DNA of 64,000 nt from Jatrophihabitans sp035642535 (GTDB taxonomy: Bacteria > Actinomycetota > Actinomycetes > Mycobacteriales > Jatrophihabitantaceae), in contig DASQSE010000024.1 in assembly GCA_035642535.1 (NCBI GenBank), forward strand, positions 7,404-71,403, given 5' to 3'. The position numbers were made by a program, and so were the translations under genes. Of the stretch, positions 54,298-62,665 are shown in pieces. Positions within the stretch are counted from its first letter, which is position 1, and each line of letters begins with the position of its first letter. The notes beneath the pieces are model-generated. The model saw only the letters and a list, made by a program, of their open reading frames with translations. It was not told the DNA's origin and made no database searches.

Positions 54298-55298
54298 ATG
54301 CGGTACAGCGCGGTCGCCGTGTTCGGCGGCGCGTCGTTCCTCGGGCTCGTCGAGAACTTCGTCCCAGGTGGCCCGCGCGCGTCGCTGCTGCCGGGCATCG
54401 CGGCGCTGAGCTGCGTGGCGGTGCTGCTCGGAGCCAGCCGTTGGCTGCCGATCTGGTTCTACTGGCTGCTCGGCCCGCTCGGAGTCGTGCTTATCGGCTA
54501 CGCGTGGGCGACGAGCGCGGGCCCCGGAGACGGTGCGGTGATGTACGTATGGCCGGTGCTGTGGACGTCCTACTTCTTCGGGAAGCCGGGCACCGTCGGG
54601 ATCGTGTCCTTCGTTGCGGTCACGCACGCGGTGGTGCTGGTCGACATCGGCGCGCCGATCGCGTACCCCAACCGCTGTTGGACGTCGTAGTGAGCTTGTC
54701 GGTGGTGGCGGGCGTCGTCCAGATGCTTGTCAGCCGCAATCAGGCGCTGCTTGCCCGGGCCAGCGACGAGGCGCGCGCCGACCCGCTCACCGGCCTGCTC
54801 AACCGGCGCGGTTTCGAGGAACGCGCGGCGCCGGCGCTCGCCGCGGCGCAGCGCTCGGGAAGCTCGGTCGCGGTCGCCTGCTTCGACCTCGACTTCTTCA
54901 AGAACGTGAACGACACCTACGGGCATGCCACCGGCGACCAGGTCCTGCGCGGGTTCGCCCGGCTGCTGGTGGACACCTCGCGCCGCGACGACGCGGTCGC
55001 GCGGCTCGGGGGTGAGGAGTTCGTCGTGCTGCTGCCCGGCTGCGCCCTCGACGATGCCTACCGCTTCACCACTCGGGTCCACACCGCGCTGCCACGCGGA
55101 CTCGGCAACGCGCTTCCGCTGGTCCGCGTGAGTGCAGGCGTAGCCAGTGCGGTCGCGCCCGCGACGATCGCGACGCTGCTCTGCAACGCCGACGCCGCCC
55201 TGTACGAGGCGAAAGCAGCCGGCCGAAATCGGACCGTTGCACACGGCGCGGCACCGCCGCCCATCGGAGGGCCGGTGGAACTACCCCGGCCCGCCTGA
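54298..55298 (+). pseudogene. Membrane-anchored GGDEF protein (diguanylate cyclase), frameshifted
   Basis: The first frame (from ATG 54298, possibly open a little upstream) has about four hydrophobic segments, from GASFLGLVENFVPGGPRASL to VGIVSFVAVTHAVVLVDIGA, and ends in a stop at 54690. One base off, the frame continues LLDVVVSLSVVAGVVQML into a complete GGDEF domain: DPLTGLLNRRGFEERA, the substrate/metal Asp in FDLDFFKNVNDTYGHATGD and RLGGEEFVVLLPG (GGEEF). The shift lies near 54675. All catalytic residues are intact, so the gene is recently broken or misread. Its 3' end is duplicated at 26669-26819. Confidence 0.82.
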
Positions 55299-55387
55299 GC
55301 ACAGCCTGCTACACGATCTGATGCCGCATCCACCCATGCAGCGCCGCTGGTGCGCTCGACGTTATCCGCCTGAGCTCCTCAGGTCGA

Positions 55388-55774
55388 TCAACCCGAAATG
55401 CGCCCGAGGTCCGGCGCAGCAGGTGGACTGTCGCTGAGGTACTGGTGCATCGCGCTGACCTTGCCGCCGGTGAGCGTGATGCGGGTCGCGACGGACATCG
55501 GCTGCGGTCTCTCAATGCCGGCAGGCTTGGTGATCGTGACAAGCACGGTGTGCTCGTCCAGTTCCTGAATGCGCAGCGGGTAGCCCGCACTGCCGTGGGC
55601 TTGCCGCTGCCGCAACAGCCACATCAGTTCCTCGCGACCGACACAGTCCCACTCCCCGGACGGCACGGTGCGCAACGTGACGCCCGGATCGAAGACGCTC
55701 TCCAGGGTGTCCAAATCGCCGCTGGCCCAGGCGCGCAGACCACGCTGGATCAACTCACTGGTCCCGCCGCTCAT
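55388..55774 (-). CDS. NTF2/SnoaL-like protein
   Basis: A 128-residue NTF2-fold protein: ELIQRGLRAWASGDLDTLES at the start (the standard first helix), FDPGVTLRTVPSGEWDCVGR, and a C-terminal strand GGKVSAMHQYLSD. Members are enzymes (ketosteroid isomerase, cyclases) or binding proteins, and here no catalytic set is clear. GGGGGCGG is just before the ATG. Confidence 0.82.
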   Translation of the reverse strand: MSGGTSELIQRGLRAWASGDLDTLESVFDPGVTLRTVPSGEWDCVGREELMWLLRQRQAHGSAGYPLRIQELDEHTVLVTITKPAGIERPQPMSVATRITLTGGKVSAMHQYLSDSPPAAPDLGRISG

Positions 55775-55861
55775 CGACCGCCCCCGTCCGACACCGACCA
55801 GCACATCATGCGCGCAGCACGACAAGCACCGCCAGGTCCCTCCCCGAGATCGCGACCCGAG

Positions 55862-56155
55862 TTACGCAGGTGCGTGAAGCCGCCGGATGGCCCGGGGACG
55901 CTGCTGGCTGGTGTGCTGCTCAGTCGTCGTGACCGCTGCGCAGCCGGGATCGATTTCCTCACCGGTGCCCGGCTGGAAGGCCACGTCCTGCCAGACCCGC
56001 ACGGCGCGCCCGCACACGGCGTAGGCGACCGTGCAACCCGCGCGGAACTGGGCCGAGTCGGTGTCGATGGCGTGCGCGGCACCGGACGGGCCGTAGCTGA
56101 TGGTTTGGTCGGAGAACGTCATGGCCTCCGATTCGGTACCGAGCGCGTACCGCAT
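55862..56155 (-). CDS. Hypothetical protein
   Basis: A 97-residue frame from ATG 56155 starting MRYALGTESEAMTFSDQTIS. The N-terminal 65 residues look like a folded beta domain with two Cys (RAGCTVAYAVCGRAVRVWQD); the last 30 are Thr/Arg-rich and look disordered. No family recognised. Confidence 0.5.
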   Translation of the reverse strand: MRYALGTESEAMTFSDQTISYGPSGAAHAIDTDSAQFRAGCTVAYAVCGRAVRVWQDVAFQPGTGEEIDPGCAAVTTTEQHTSQQRPRAIRRLHAPA

Positions 56156-56509
56156 GTGCCCAGGCCTCCTCCTGCACCCGGCCGGCAGGGAGACTACCGC
56201 GCTCGGCAGTGCATCTACCTCCTCAACGACGCCCGCGTGCGCCGGGGTGCGGCCCGGCACCGCGGGATCAGTGCCAGGATCCGGGGGTGACGAAACGAAC
56301 GTGGGCAGCGCGCGGTAGATTCAGGACATCTCTACACATTTCCCGCATAACGGGAAGTGCGCGGATGGACACAGCTGGATCGAGCACGAGAATGCGGTCA
56401 GCCCGAAACCGGTGATGTTCCGCGGTCTGCTGGTGCTCAGCTTCCGCTGCGGCGCTCGGGCGTGACCCGAACCAGGGGTTGCGTCGTGGCCGGCCTCGCG
56501 GCGGGGGAT
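56156..56509. other. Intergenic region
   Basis: No gene seen in about 350 bp before the hairpin. Confidence 0.4.
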
Positions 56510-56543
56510 GCCCGCCCCGGCCAAACAGGATGCCGGGGCGGGC
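56510..56543. terminator. Perfect 12-bp GC hairpin upstream of YdcF-like gene
   Basis: GCCCGCCCCGGC (56510-56521) pairs with GCCGGGGCGGGC (56532-56543) around a 10-nt loop. It lies just before the promoter box of the next gene, so it could insulate that gene from read-through. No obvious plus-strand gene ends here. Confidence 0.5.
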
Positions 56544-56561
56544 GTGCCGCTGACCCTGGTC

Positions 56562-56567
56562 TAGCTT
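56562..56567 (+). promoter_or_regulatory. -10 box TAGCTT, leaderless start of YdcF-like gene
   Basis: TAGCTT, 6-nt spacer TGGATC, ATG at 56574. Confidence 0.5.
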
Positions 56568-56573
56568 TGGATC

Positions 56574-57170
56574 ATGCGGGCCCGGTGCTGGACGGTTGGG
56601 GTCGGCGCGGGCGTCGTCTGGGGCGAATGGCTGAATCGGCGTTGGTCGCGGATGCTTGTCCGGTCGGGCGGCCGCGAGGGTGCCGAAGCCGTAGTGGTGT
56701 TGGGCTATCGCAACCGGCGCCCGCGGATCAACACGATCAACAAATCGCGAGTCCGGATCGGTGTCCGGTCGATCGCGCACGACCGCCACGGCACTCGAGT
56801 GATCTTCAGCGGAGGTGCAACCGCGGGCGGGCCTCCCGAGGCTCAGTTGATGGCCGACTGCGCGAAATCCGCCCTTGGGTTCGACGGGCGGATGCTCGTC
56901 GAGGATCAGAGCCGATCGACGTGGGAGAACGTCACGAATGTGATCCCGCTGATCGAGAGCGCCGATCGGGTCAAGATCGCGTCCCAGCCGGGCCACGCCC
57001 GCAAGGCTCGCCCGTATCTGCGGCGTCAACGGCCCGACCTGGCTGCCAAGCTCGTCTCTGCCTGCGACTATCGCGTCGGCGAGTGGTCCATCGTCAAACC
57101 TCTCCTCGCCGCCTATGGGCTCTGGACGCTTCGCGGCCTCTCCGCCGACGAACGATCAGTCACCTCTTGA
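56574..57170 (+). CDS. YdcF/DUF218-family protein
   Basis: A 198-residue member of the YdcF/ElyC/SanA family. The first strand AEAVVVLGYRNRR, the loop TRVIFSGGATAGGPPEAQLM and the motif LVEDQSRSTWENVTN (E-x-x-S-x-x-T-x-E-N) are the family core. YdcF binds S-adenosylmethionine and ElyC affects envelope biogenesis. The basic Trp-rich N-terminus is not a clear membrane anchor. Confidence 0.83.
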   Translation: MRARCWTVGVGAGVVWGEWLNRRWSRMLVRSGGREGAEAVVVLGYRNRRPRINTINKSRVRIGVRSIAHDRHGTRVIFSGGATAGGPPEAQLMADCAKSALGFDGRMLVEDQSRSTWENVTNVIPLIESADRVKIASQPGHARKARPYLRRQRPDLAAKLVSACDYRVGEWSIVKPLLAAYGLWTLRGLSADERSVTS

Positions 57171-57350
57171 GCTGCGGCTCGCAGCCCAGGTGTCTTCATC
57201 GTCGTGACTGGTGTTCGCCATCCGATTCAGTCCACGATCGCGCGGCCGCGGCGATGAGTTTTCCGCTCGCCGCACGTCCTAGCTGTGGTAGCTCGCTTCG
57301 TGGGAGCGAACTCGGGTGCAGTTTCTGAAATTCGCGGAAGGGACACGACG

Positions 57351-57931
57351 ATGGCAGAACTGCTTGTCGACTTCATCACCTCGCTCGACGGCTATGCATC
57401 CGCCGAGGGGTGGCCGGGCTGGTGGGGGCTGGAAGGACCGAGTACCTCGCCTGGTTGGGAGAGCAGCCCGAAGCGAACTACACCCTCCTGATGGGCGCGA
57501 CGACCTACCGCGTCATGTCGGGATTCGCCGTCGAAGGCGAGCCCGGCACCGAGGCCCTGGCGGGTATGTCGAAGGTCGTCTTTTCAACGACGTTGAGCCA
57601 GCCCCTTTCCTGGCCGAACACGCAACTCGTAGCTCAAGACCCGGTCGAGGCCGTGCGGGAGATGAAGAACACGAACTCCAAGTCGATGCGCACGATCGGC
57701 AGCCTCACACTGTGCCGGTCCCTCCTGCGGGCCGGTCTCGTAGACCGCTTCCGGGTGGTCGTCTTTCCGGTCATCACCGGAAGCACCGGCGACGAGCGGA
57801 TCTACGACGGCTATCCCGATGTTGCTCTCGACATGATCGGTAGCCGCACATTCGACGGCCGCATCCAACTGCTCGAATACGTTCCGACGATTCTGGATGG
57901 CCCGCCCGGCACTGACACCGTCGACGCGTGA
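57351..57931 (+). pseudogene. Dihydrofolate-reductase-family (RibD C-terminal) protein, frameshifted
   Basis: From ATG 57351 (GGAAGGGA upstream) the frame reads MAELLVDFITSLDGYASAEG then WPGWWGLEGP and soon stops. A single missing G near 57441-57446 would join it to EYLAWLGEQPEANYTLLMGA, then VVVFPVITGSTGDERIY and a normal C-terminus at 57931. The joined protein of about 193 residues is a standard RibD-C/DHFR-like reductase. As it stands it is interrupted early. Confidence 0.75.
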
Positions 57932-58068
57932 GAGCCGAGGCCGCCGGTTAGCGACGAGTGCGAGCGCAGCCGTCTCGCTCGTGGCTGATCTGCTTGCGCC
58001 CGCCGGCTCGTGAGCCCGTTTGGGGGCACTCGTGGTGCGATTGTCGTGTGCGGGACGGCCCGGATCGG

Positions 58069-58539
58069 ATGGCGTTCGACCCTTACCAGGGCTGGTGGCC
58101 GGATGCGGACGGCATCGGCTTGGTCTTCGCGGCGAACGATCCCGCAGCGAAGTCATGCACGGTGTGGTGGTCCGGACCCGAGACCGACTTTCTGCACCGG
58201 ATGCGAGCCGAGGCGCGGGCTCGCGGCGTTCGCTTGATCGAGCGCCAGGCGGTCTACTCCAGGTTCGAGATCAACCGTGCGGTCAAGCTGATCTATGAGC
58301 GAAGGCTGCGTTTCCGAGCGGTGGGCTTCGACCTGCGCGCGGCGTCTGGGCCGACGCCGGACTTTCGGAGCATCACCGTTATCGGTGTTGCGCTCGCTGA
58401 TCCGAACGCCACGAAGCTCGCGCCGGAGATGATCGCATCGGTCCGCGGCATGGTGGCGGGTCTGCTGCGCGACTCTGTCATCGATCCGGACGACGTGAAG
58501 ATCGAATGTTCGAGATCACGCGCGACGTGGTTCGAGTGA
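58069..58539 (+). CDS. Hypothetical protein
   Basis: A 156-residue frame from ATG 58069: MAFDPYQGWWPDADGIGLVF, VWWSGPETDFLHRMRAEARA, RFRAVGFDLRAASGPTPDFR. Composition is protein-like with alternating strands and helices. No family recognised. The start is uncertain because no ribosome-binding site is visible and the frame is open upstream. Confidence 0.5.
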   Translation: MAFDPYQGWWPDADGIGLVFAANDPAAKSCTVWWSGPETDFLHRMRAEARARGVRLIERQAVYSRFEINRAVKLIYERRLRFRAVGFDLRAASGPTPDFRSITVIGVALADPNATKLAPEMIASVRGMVAGLLRDSVIDPDDVKIECSRSRATWFE

Positions 58540-58658
58540 TCCGAGCGCCACAACTCTCCAAACCCGTGCCGAGCCGGTGACCCGCGCGTGATTCGGCGAC
58601 GACCGCGCGTGAACAGCCTCGCTGCTTCGACCGACCCGGGTCGTCGCGCGGAACGAGT

Positions 58659-59072
58659 CTAGGCCGGCTGCACCGCGCAATGCAGCGTGCGGCCATCCGA
58701 CACGGCGAGCGAGCCGCGCAGGGACTTGATGTCCGCGAGCGGTGCGGTCAGCTGTACCAGCCCGGCCGAACGCAACTCCAGCACCTTGTGGAACGTGTTG
58801 CCGTCCGTGTCCATGGCGTCGATGGTGAGTTTGCCGGTCGTCGACGTCGTGACGTTCATGGCAGTCTGCGAATGCGCCACGTGATAGATGATCTCGCATC
58901 CCGAATCGCCCGTCGCCGAGAAAGTGGGGCGCGGGGTCGTCCGAGATGAGGTGCAGGAAGCCAGCATGACTGCCGTCGCGACGAAGATCGACAGCTGGGT
59001 CAGCCGATGCCGGCCGCGGCGTGGGGCAACCACTCCGGTGAGCGGATCAGTGGGCCACGCGACGATCGTCAT
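58659..59072 (-). CDS. Putative small lipoprotein
   Basis: A 137-residue protein. The signal includes RLTQLSIFVATAVMLASC (LASC lipobox) after about 20 basic residues. The mature part has SGCEIIYHVAHSQTAMNVTT and DGRTLHCAVQPA, two Cys likely paired. GAGGAGG lies 5 nt before the ATG at 59072. Family unknown, similar in plan to the lipoprotein at 53.4 kb. Confidence 0.7.
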   Translation of the reverse strand: MTIVAWPTDPLTGVVAPRRGRHRLTQLSIFVATAVMLASCTSSRTTPRPTFSATGDSGCEIIYHVAHSQTAMNVTTSTTGKLTIDAMDTDGNTFHKVLELRSAGLVQLTAPLADIKSLRGSLAVSDGRTLHCAVQPA

Positions 59073-59300
59073 CGACGCCTCCTCGCGATGGGCCGTCGGC
59101 AGTGTTGACCAAGCTAATGCCGCGGCAGCGTCGGATTGCTTCAGCGAAGCACACGCCCTCGACAACCGCACCGTGCCGAACGACCCTGCGCAACGCGCGT
59201 GACATCCGTCAGACCCACGTGGCAGCGGCGAGTTAATGCGTTTGATCGGTGGCGTGACCGGGCTCGCGGCGCCGTGGATCGTTCGCGATCCCTGCTGTTG
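59073..59300. other. Gap between lipoprotein and small membrane protein genes
   Basis: No gene seen. Confidence 0.4.
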
Positions 59301-59573
59301 TCAGGTCGTCGGGTTCGCGCGACGGTAGGCCCGTGCTCGGCGTGCAACCGCGATCAGCGCGCGGACATAGCGAACGCAGAAGATCCACGCGACAGCTACC
59401 ACGACGGCCAGCACGGCGAGGATCGGCCAGTCGCTGCTGAAATGCTTGAAGGTCGGCTTCGTGATCCCGCCGAGCGCGAGCGCAACAATCATGGGCACGA
59501 TGAACGACCAGCTTCTGCGCTGCGCCGCGTAGAACTCGTCCCACAGATCGGCCGGGTATTTCGGCCGCCCCAT
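59301..59573 (-). CDS. Small two-TM membrane protein
   Basis: A 90-residue protein: MGRPKYPADLWDEFYAAQRR, then hydrophobic WSFIVPMIVALALGGI and WPILAVLAVVVAVAWIFCV, and a basic tail. GGAGG lies 7 nt before the ATG at 59573. No family recognised. Confidence 0.6.
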   Translation of the reverse strand: MGRPKYPADLWDEFYAAQRRSWSFIVPMIVALALGGITKPTFKHFSSDWPILAVLAVVVAVAWIFCVRYVRALIAVARRARAYRRANPTT

Positions 59574-59736
59574 CAGCCGTCCTCCCGAGCGCTGCCGCAC
59601 GAAACTGTTCGCCGCTGACGAGAGTCTCATCCGCCCGCGTCACGACTGCACGCTATTCGGCTACCGCACTTGTCGTCGGCGTTTCGTGCGGGTGGCAGGC
59701 TGCGGCGCGCGGTTCGCCGGCAGCCGGGCTCGAACA

Positions 59737-60771
59737 TCAGTCGTGGCTGAGCAGCTTGTCGCCGCGTTCGAGGCGCCATTGCCAGAACGCGGTCATGTCG
59801 TCGAGCCATTCGACGGGCAGGCCGGTGTGCTCGATCGTGATCCTCGTGTGCGCCGTGTCGTGCGGGTCGTTGTGCTCGACAAACTGGATCTGCACGGTGG
59901 TCGGTGGATCGAGGAAACTCGGCATCTCCGCCCACGCCTCGTGGCCCGGGGGATAGGCCGGGATGTGCCAGTCCCAGGTCATCGTTCGCAGACGCGGACG
60001 AACCGATTCGATCTCCTTGCAAAAGATGCGCCCGCCGCCGTGGATGGCCAGTTGGAGTGACCGTCCGCGATCGTCGACGATCTCGTCGTCGCTGTAACTG
60101 GTCACCCAGAGGTCGACCATGTTCGGATCGAAGTCGGCATACAGCGCGCGCCGACGTTCGCGGAAGTCGTAGCTGACCCGGATCGAGCCGCGCTCACCAC
60201 CCAGCACGCGGGCGCCGACTGCCCGGCGCAGGTCCCGGCCGATGCGCGCCGCGGCCTCCCGGCCGGCCGCCTCGAACTCGAGCACCACCGGTGCCGCGGC
60301 CGGCGGCGGATCAACCGCCCGCAGCACCGCCGGCGGGGTCGGCGGCGCCGGCCAGACTTCGATGAGAAAGTGTTCGAGGATCTTGGACCGCGGTCCCGCG
60401 GAATAGCGGCGAGCGCCGGCCTCAGGACCGCGCCTGCTCAGCCGCAGCCGATACTGGCCCGGGTCATTGGTGATCGTCAGCCGGGGATCGCCGTCGACCT
60501 CGACCACCCCGAGGACGTCCGCAGTGGCAACGCTGAACTCGACGACCTCCTCCCAGTCCTCCTCAACAGTTGGCGCCGCCTCGAGGCAGGCGACACGCAC
60601 GTCAACCGGTCCGGCATGCGCGCCGGTCAGCACCGCGATCCACTGCGGCACCTCTGCTAGGACGCTCAGCTGATCCAGCGCGCCAGCATCGACCGTCAAC
60701 GGACGGCCGCCACCGCTGATCAGGAACTGCAACTCCTCGATCTGAACGACGGCTCGCGAGCGGTGAGCCAC
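59737..60771 (-). CDS. Orphan protein of 344 residues
   Basis: The GTG at 60771 is preferred because TACACT lies 6 nt upstream; the frame is open further but the added residues look random. The N-terminal part (VVQIEELQFLISGGGRPLTV, LDQLSVLAEVPQWIAVLTGA) and the middle (LTITNDPGQYRLRLSRRG) look like beta-rich domains. A Pro/Ala linker follows near residue 165. The C-terminal part (DPNMVDLWVTSYSDDEIVDD, TMTWDWHIPAYPPGHEAWAE, MTAFWQWRLERGDKLLS) is Trp-rich. No signal or membrane segment. No family recognised. Confidence 0.65.
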   Translation of the reverse strand: MAHRSRAVVQIEELQFLISGGGRPLTVDAGALDQLSVLAEVPQWIAVLTGAHAGPVDVRVACLEAAPTVEEDWEEVVEFSVATADVLGVVEVDGDPRLTITNDPGQYRLRLSRRGPEAGARRYSAGPRSKILEHFLIEVWPAPPTPPAVLRAVDPPPAAAPVVLEFEAAGREAAARIGRDLRRAVGARVLGGERGSIRVSYDFRERRRALYADFDPNMVDLWVTSYSDDEIVDDRGRSLQLAIHGGGRIFCKEIESVRPRLRTMTWDWHIPAYPPGHEAWAEMPSFLDPPTTVQIQFVEHNDPHDTAHTRITIEHTGLPVEWLDDMTAFWQWRLERGDKLLSHD

Positions 60772-60777
60772 CCAGGC

Positions 60778-60783
60778 AGTGTA
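60778..60783 (-). promoter_or_regulatory. -10 box TACACT, leaderless start of orphan gene
   Basis: TACACT on the minus strand, 6-nt spacer GCCTGG, GTG at 60771. Confidence 0.5.
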
Positions 60784-61027
60784 CGAACGCGCGACACCAT
60801 CACGATCTTCGTCACGAACGCACACATCCGCGGCGTGTCCGTTCGCTTGACCTAGCCACGGCTCGTTGAGCCGGCGATGATGCGGGTATCGCGCCGGGTC
60901 GCCATCGGTGGCCGAGCCGACCACTTCAATCAAGCTCTTTGCGTTCGTCGATGAACGTGGACGTCGATTCAGATAAATGTGTCGAATGTCTTGACAGTCG
61001 TTGTGGCCTGGGTCTTGGTTCGGTGCC

Positions 61028-62476
61028 ATGGGAACCCCTAAATCATCGGGCCCAAAAGGCCCTAGCCGTCGCACGTTCCTGTCCGCCGCAGCCGTCACCG
61101 CGGCCGCTGTCCCCATCGCTGCGCACGCCGATGCGGCTCATGCCGCTCCGAGGGGCCTCGCCTCGGCCCCCAACAGCGCCGGGAGGTTCGATCCGGCGCT
61201 GCGCGAGCTGATCATGCAGATCGACCCGAAGCGGATCCAGGCCACCATCGAGCGGCTGGTCGGGTTCGGCACCAGGCACACCGCGTCCAGCCAGACCGAC
61301 CCGGTCCGGGGCATCGGCGCGGCCACCGCCTGGGTGACCCAGCAGATGCAGGCGATCGCCGCCACCTCCAACGGCAACATGACGGTGCAGCAGCAGACGT
61401 TCGTGCAGCCCGTGTCCAGCAACATCCCCGTCCCGACCACCATCACCAACTGCATCGCCACGCTGCGGGGGACGGCGTCTCCCGAGCGGTTCTATGTGAT
61501 CACCGGGCACCTCGACTCCCGGGTGTCAGACGTGCTGAATTTCACCAGCGACGCGCCAGGTGCCGACGACGACGGCTCCGGTGTCGCATGCGTACTCGAA
61601 CTCGCCCGGTTGTTCGCAACCCACCAGTTCCCCGGAACGATCGTGTTGGCGACGGTCGCCGGAGAGGAGCAGGGGCTTTACGGCTCCACCTTCATGGCCC
61701 AGCAGATGGCCGCGGCCGGCAATGACGTGCAGGGCATGTTCAGCAACGACATCGTCGGGGCCAGTCACTCCTTCGACGGCCACCGGCCTGACCCCTTCAC
61801 GGTGCGGATGTTCCTGGAAGGGATCCCGACCAGCGCGACTGCGAGCCAGATCTCGCTCATGCAGTCGGTCGGCGGGGAGAACGACGGGGTGTCCCGCCAG
61901 TTGGGGCGATTCGTCAAAGCGGCGGCGCCGTTCGAGCTGACCGGAGCGAACGTCCGGCTGATCTGGCGGCGTGACCGGTATCTGCGCGGCACCGACTCGC
62001 GGTCCTTCCAGGGCCATGGGTACCCGGCCGCCAGGATCAGCGAGCCGCGCGAGAACTTCGACCACGAGCACCAGGACGTGCGGGTTGAAAACGGCGTGCA
62101 GTTCGGCGACCTGATCGAGTTCGTGGACTTCGACTACATCGCCCGGGTGACTGCGGTGAATGCCGCGGCGTTGTGGGCGCTGGCCACCTCGCCGGGCACG
62201 CCCAAGAATGCGCAGATCCACACGACACCACCTCCTGGCCTGCCCGGCACCAACCTCACCTCGCTGCAATGGGATCCCAACCCGGAAACCAACCTGAGCG
62301 GCTACGAGGTGGTGATGAGGGAGACCACGACTGCGGACTGGACCGATGCGATCCCGGTCGGCAACGTCACGTCGGTCACGCTGGACATCTCGAAGGACAA
62401 CGTGCAGTTCGGCATTCGTGCGGTGGACGACGACGGGAACCGTAGCCCGGTCGGCTTCCCGCGGACAGTGGGCTGA
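61028..62476 (+). CDS. Tat-exported M28-family zinc peptidase with C-terminal FnIII-like domain
   Basis: A 482-residue secreted metallopeptidase. The N-terminus has a twin-Arg signal, PSRRTFLSAAAVTAAAVPIA. The M28 domain shows the zinc set: HLDSR (His), DDDGSG (Asp), VAGEEQGLYG (Glu pair), MFSNDIVG (Asp) and FDHEHQD (His). The last 95 residues (LTSLQWDPNPETNLSGYEVV) form a fibronectin-type-III-like domain. All metal ligands appear present, so an active aminopeptidase is likely. Start ATG 61028. It is convergent with a second M28 gene. Confidence 0.87.
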   Translation: MGTPKSSGPKGPSRRTFLSAAAVTAAAVPIAAHADAAHAAPRGLASAPNSAGRFDPALRELIMQIDPKRIQATIERLVGFGTRHTASSQTDPVRGIGAATAWVTQQMQAIAATSNGNMTVQQQTFVQPVSSNIPVPTTITNCIATLRGTASPERFYVITGHLDSRVSDVLNFTSDAPGADDDGSGVACVLELARLFATHQFPGTIVLATVAGEEQGLYGSTFMAQQMAAAGNDVQGMFSNDIVGASHSFDGHRPDPFTVRMFLEGIPTSATASQISLMQSVGGENDGVSRQLGRFVKAAAPFELTGANVRLIWRRDRYLRGTDSRSFQGHGYPAARISEPRENFDHEHQDVRVENGVQFGDLIEFVDFDYIARVTAVNAAALWALATSPGTPKNAQIHTTPPPGLPGTNLTSLQWDPNPETNLSGYEVVMRETTTADWTDAIPVGNVTSVTLDISKDNVQFGIRAVDDDGNRSPVGFPRTVG

Positions 62477-62616
62477 GCGGCACTCGGCTCGGGCGGCCTA
62501 TCGTCGGGGAACGTCCTGATCGTCGCCGGTGCACGGTCCAGCCGCACTCGCTAACGCGACAACTCTGCTCGCCATGATCCGACGGTGGGGCCAAGAGCTC
62601 CTCTCGCGACGTGGAA

Positions 62617-62647
62617 CCGCCGGGCCGAGCATGGCTCGGCCCGGCGG
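62617..62647. terminator. Perfect 14-bp hairpin between convergent peptidase genes
   Basis: CCGCCGGGCCGAGC (62617-62630) pairs with GCTCGGCCCGGCGG (62634-62647) around a 3-nt ATG loop. It lies between the stop codons of the two M28 genes, so it probably terminates both. A short TTTCGG follows on the plus strand. Confidence 0.8.
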
Positions 62648-62665
62648 CTCCGGTAGGTGTTTCGG

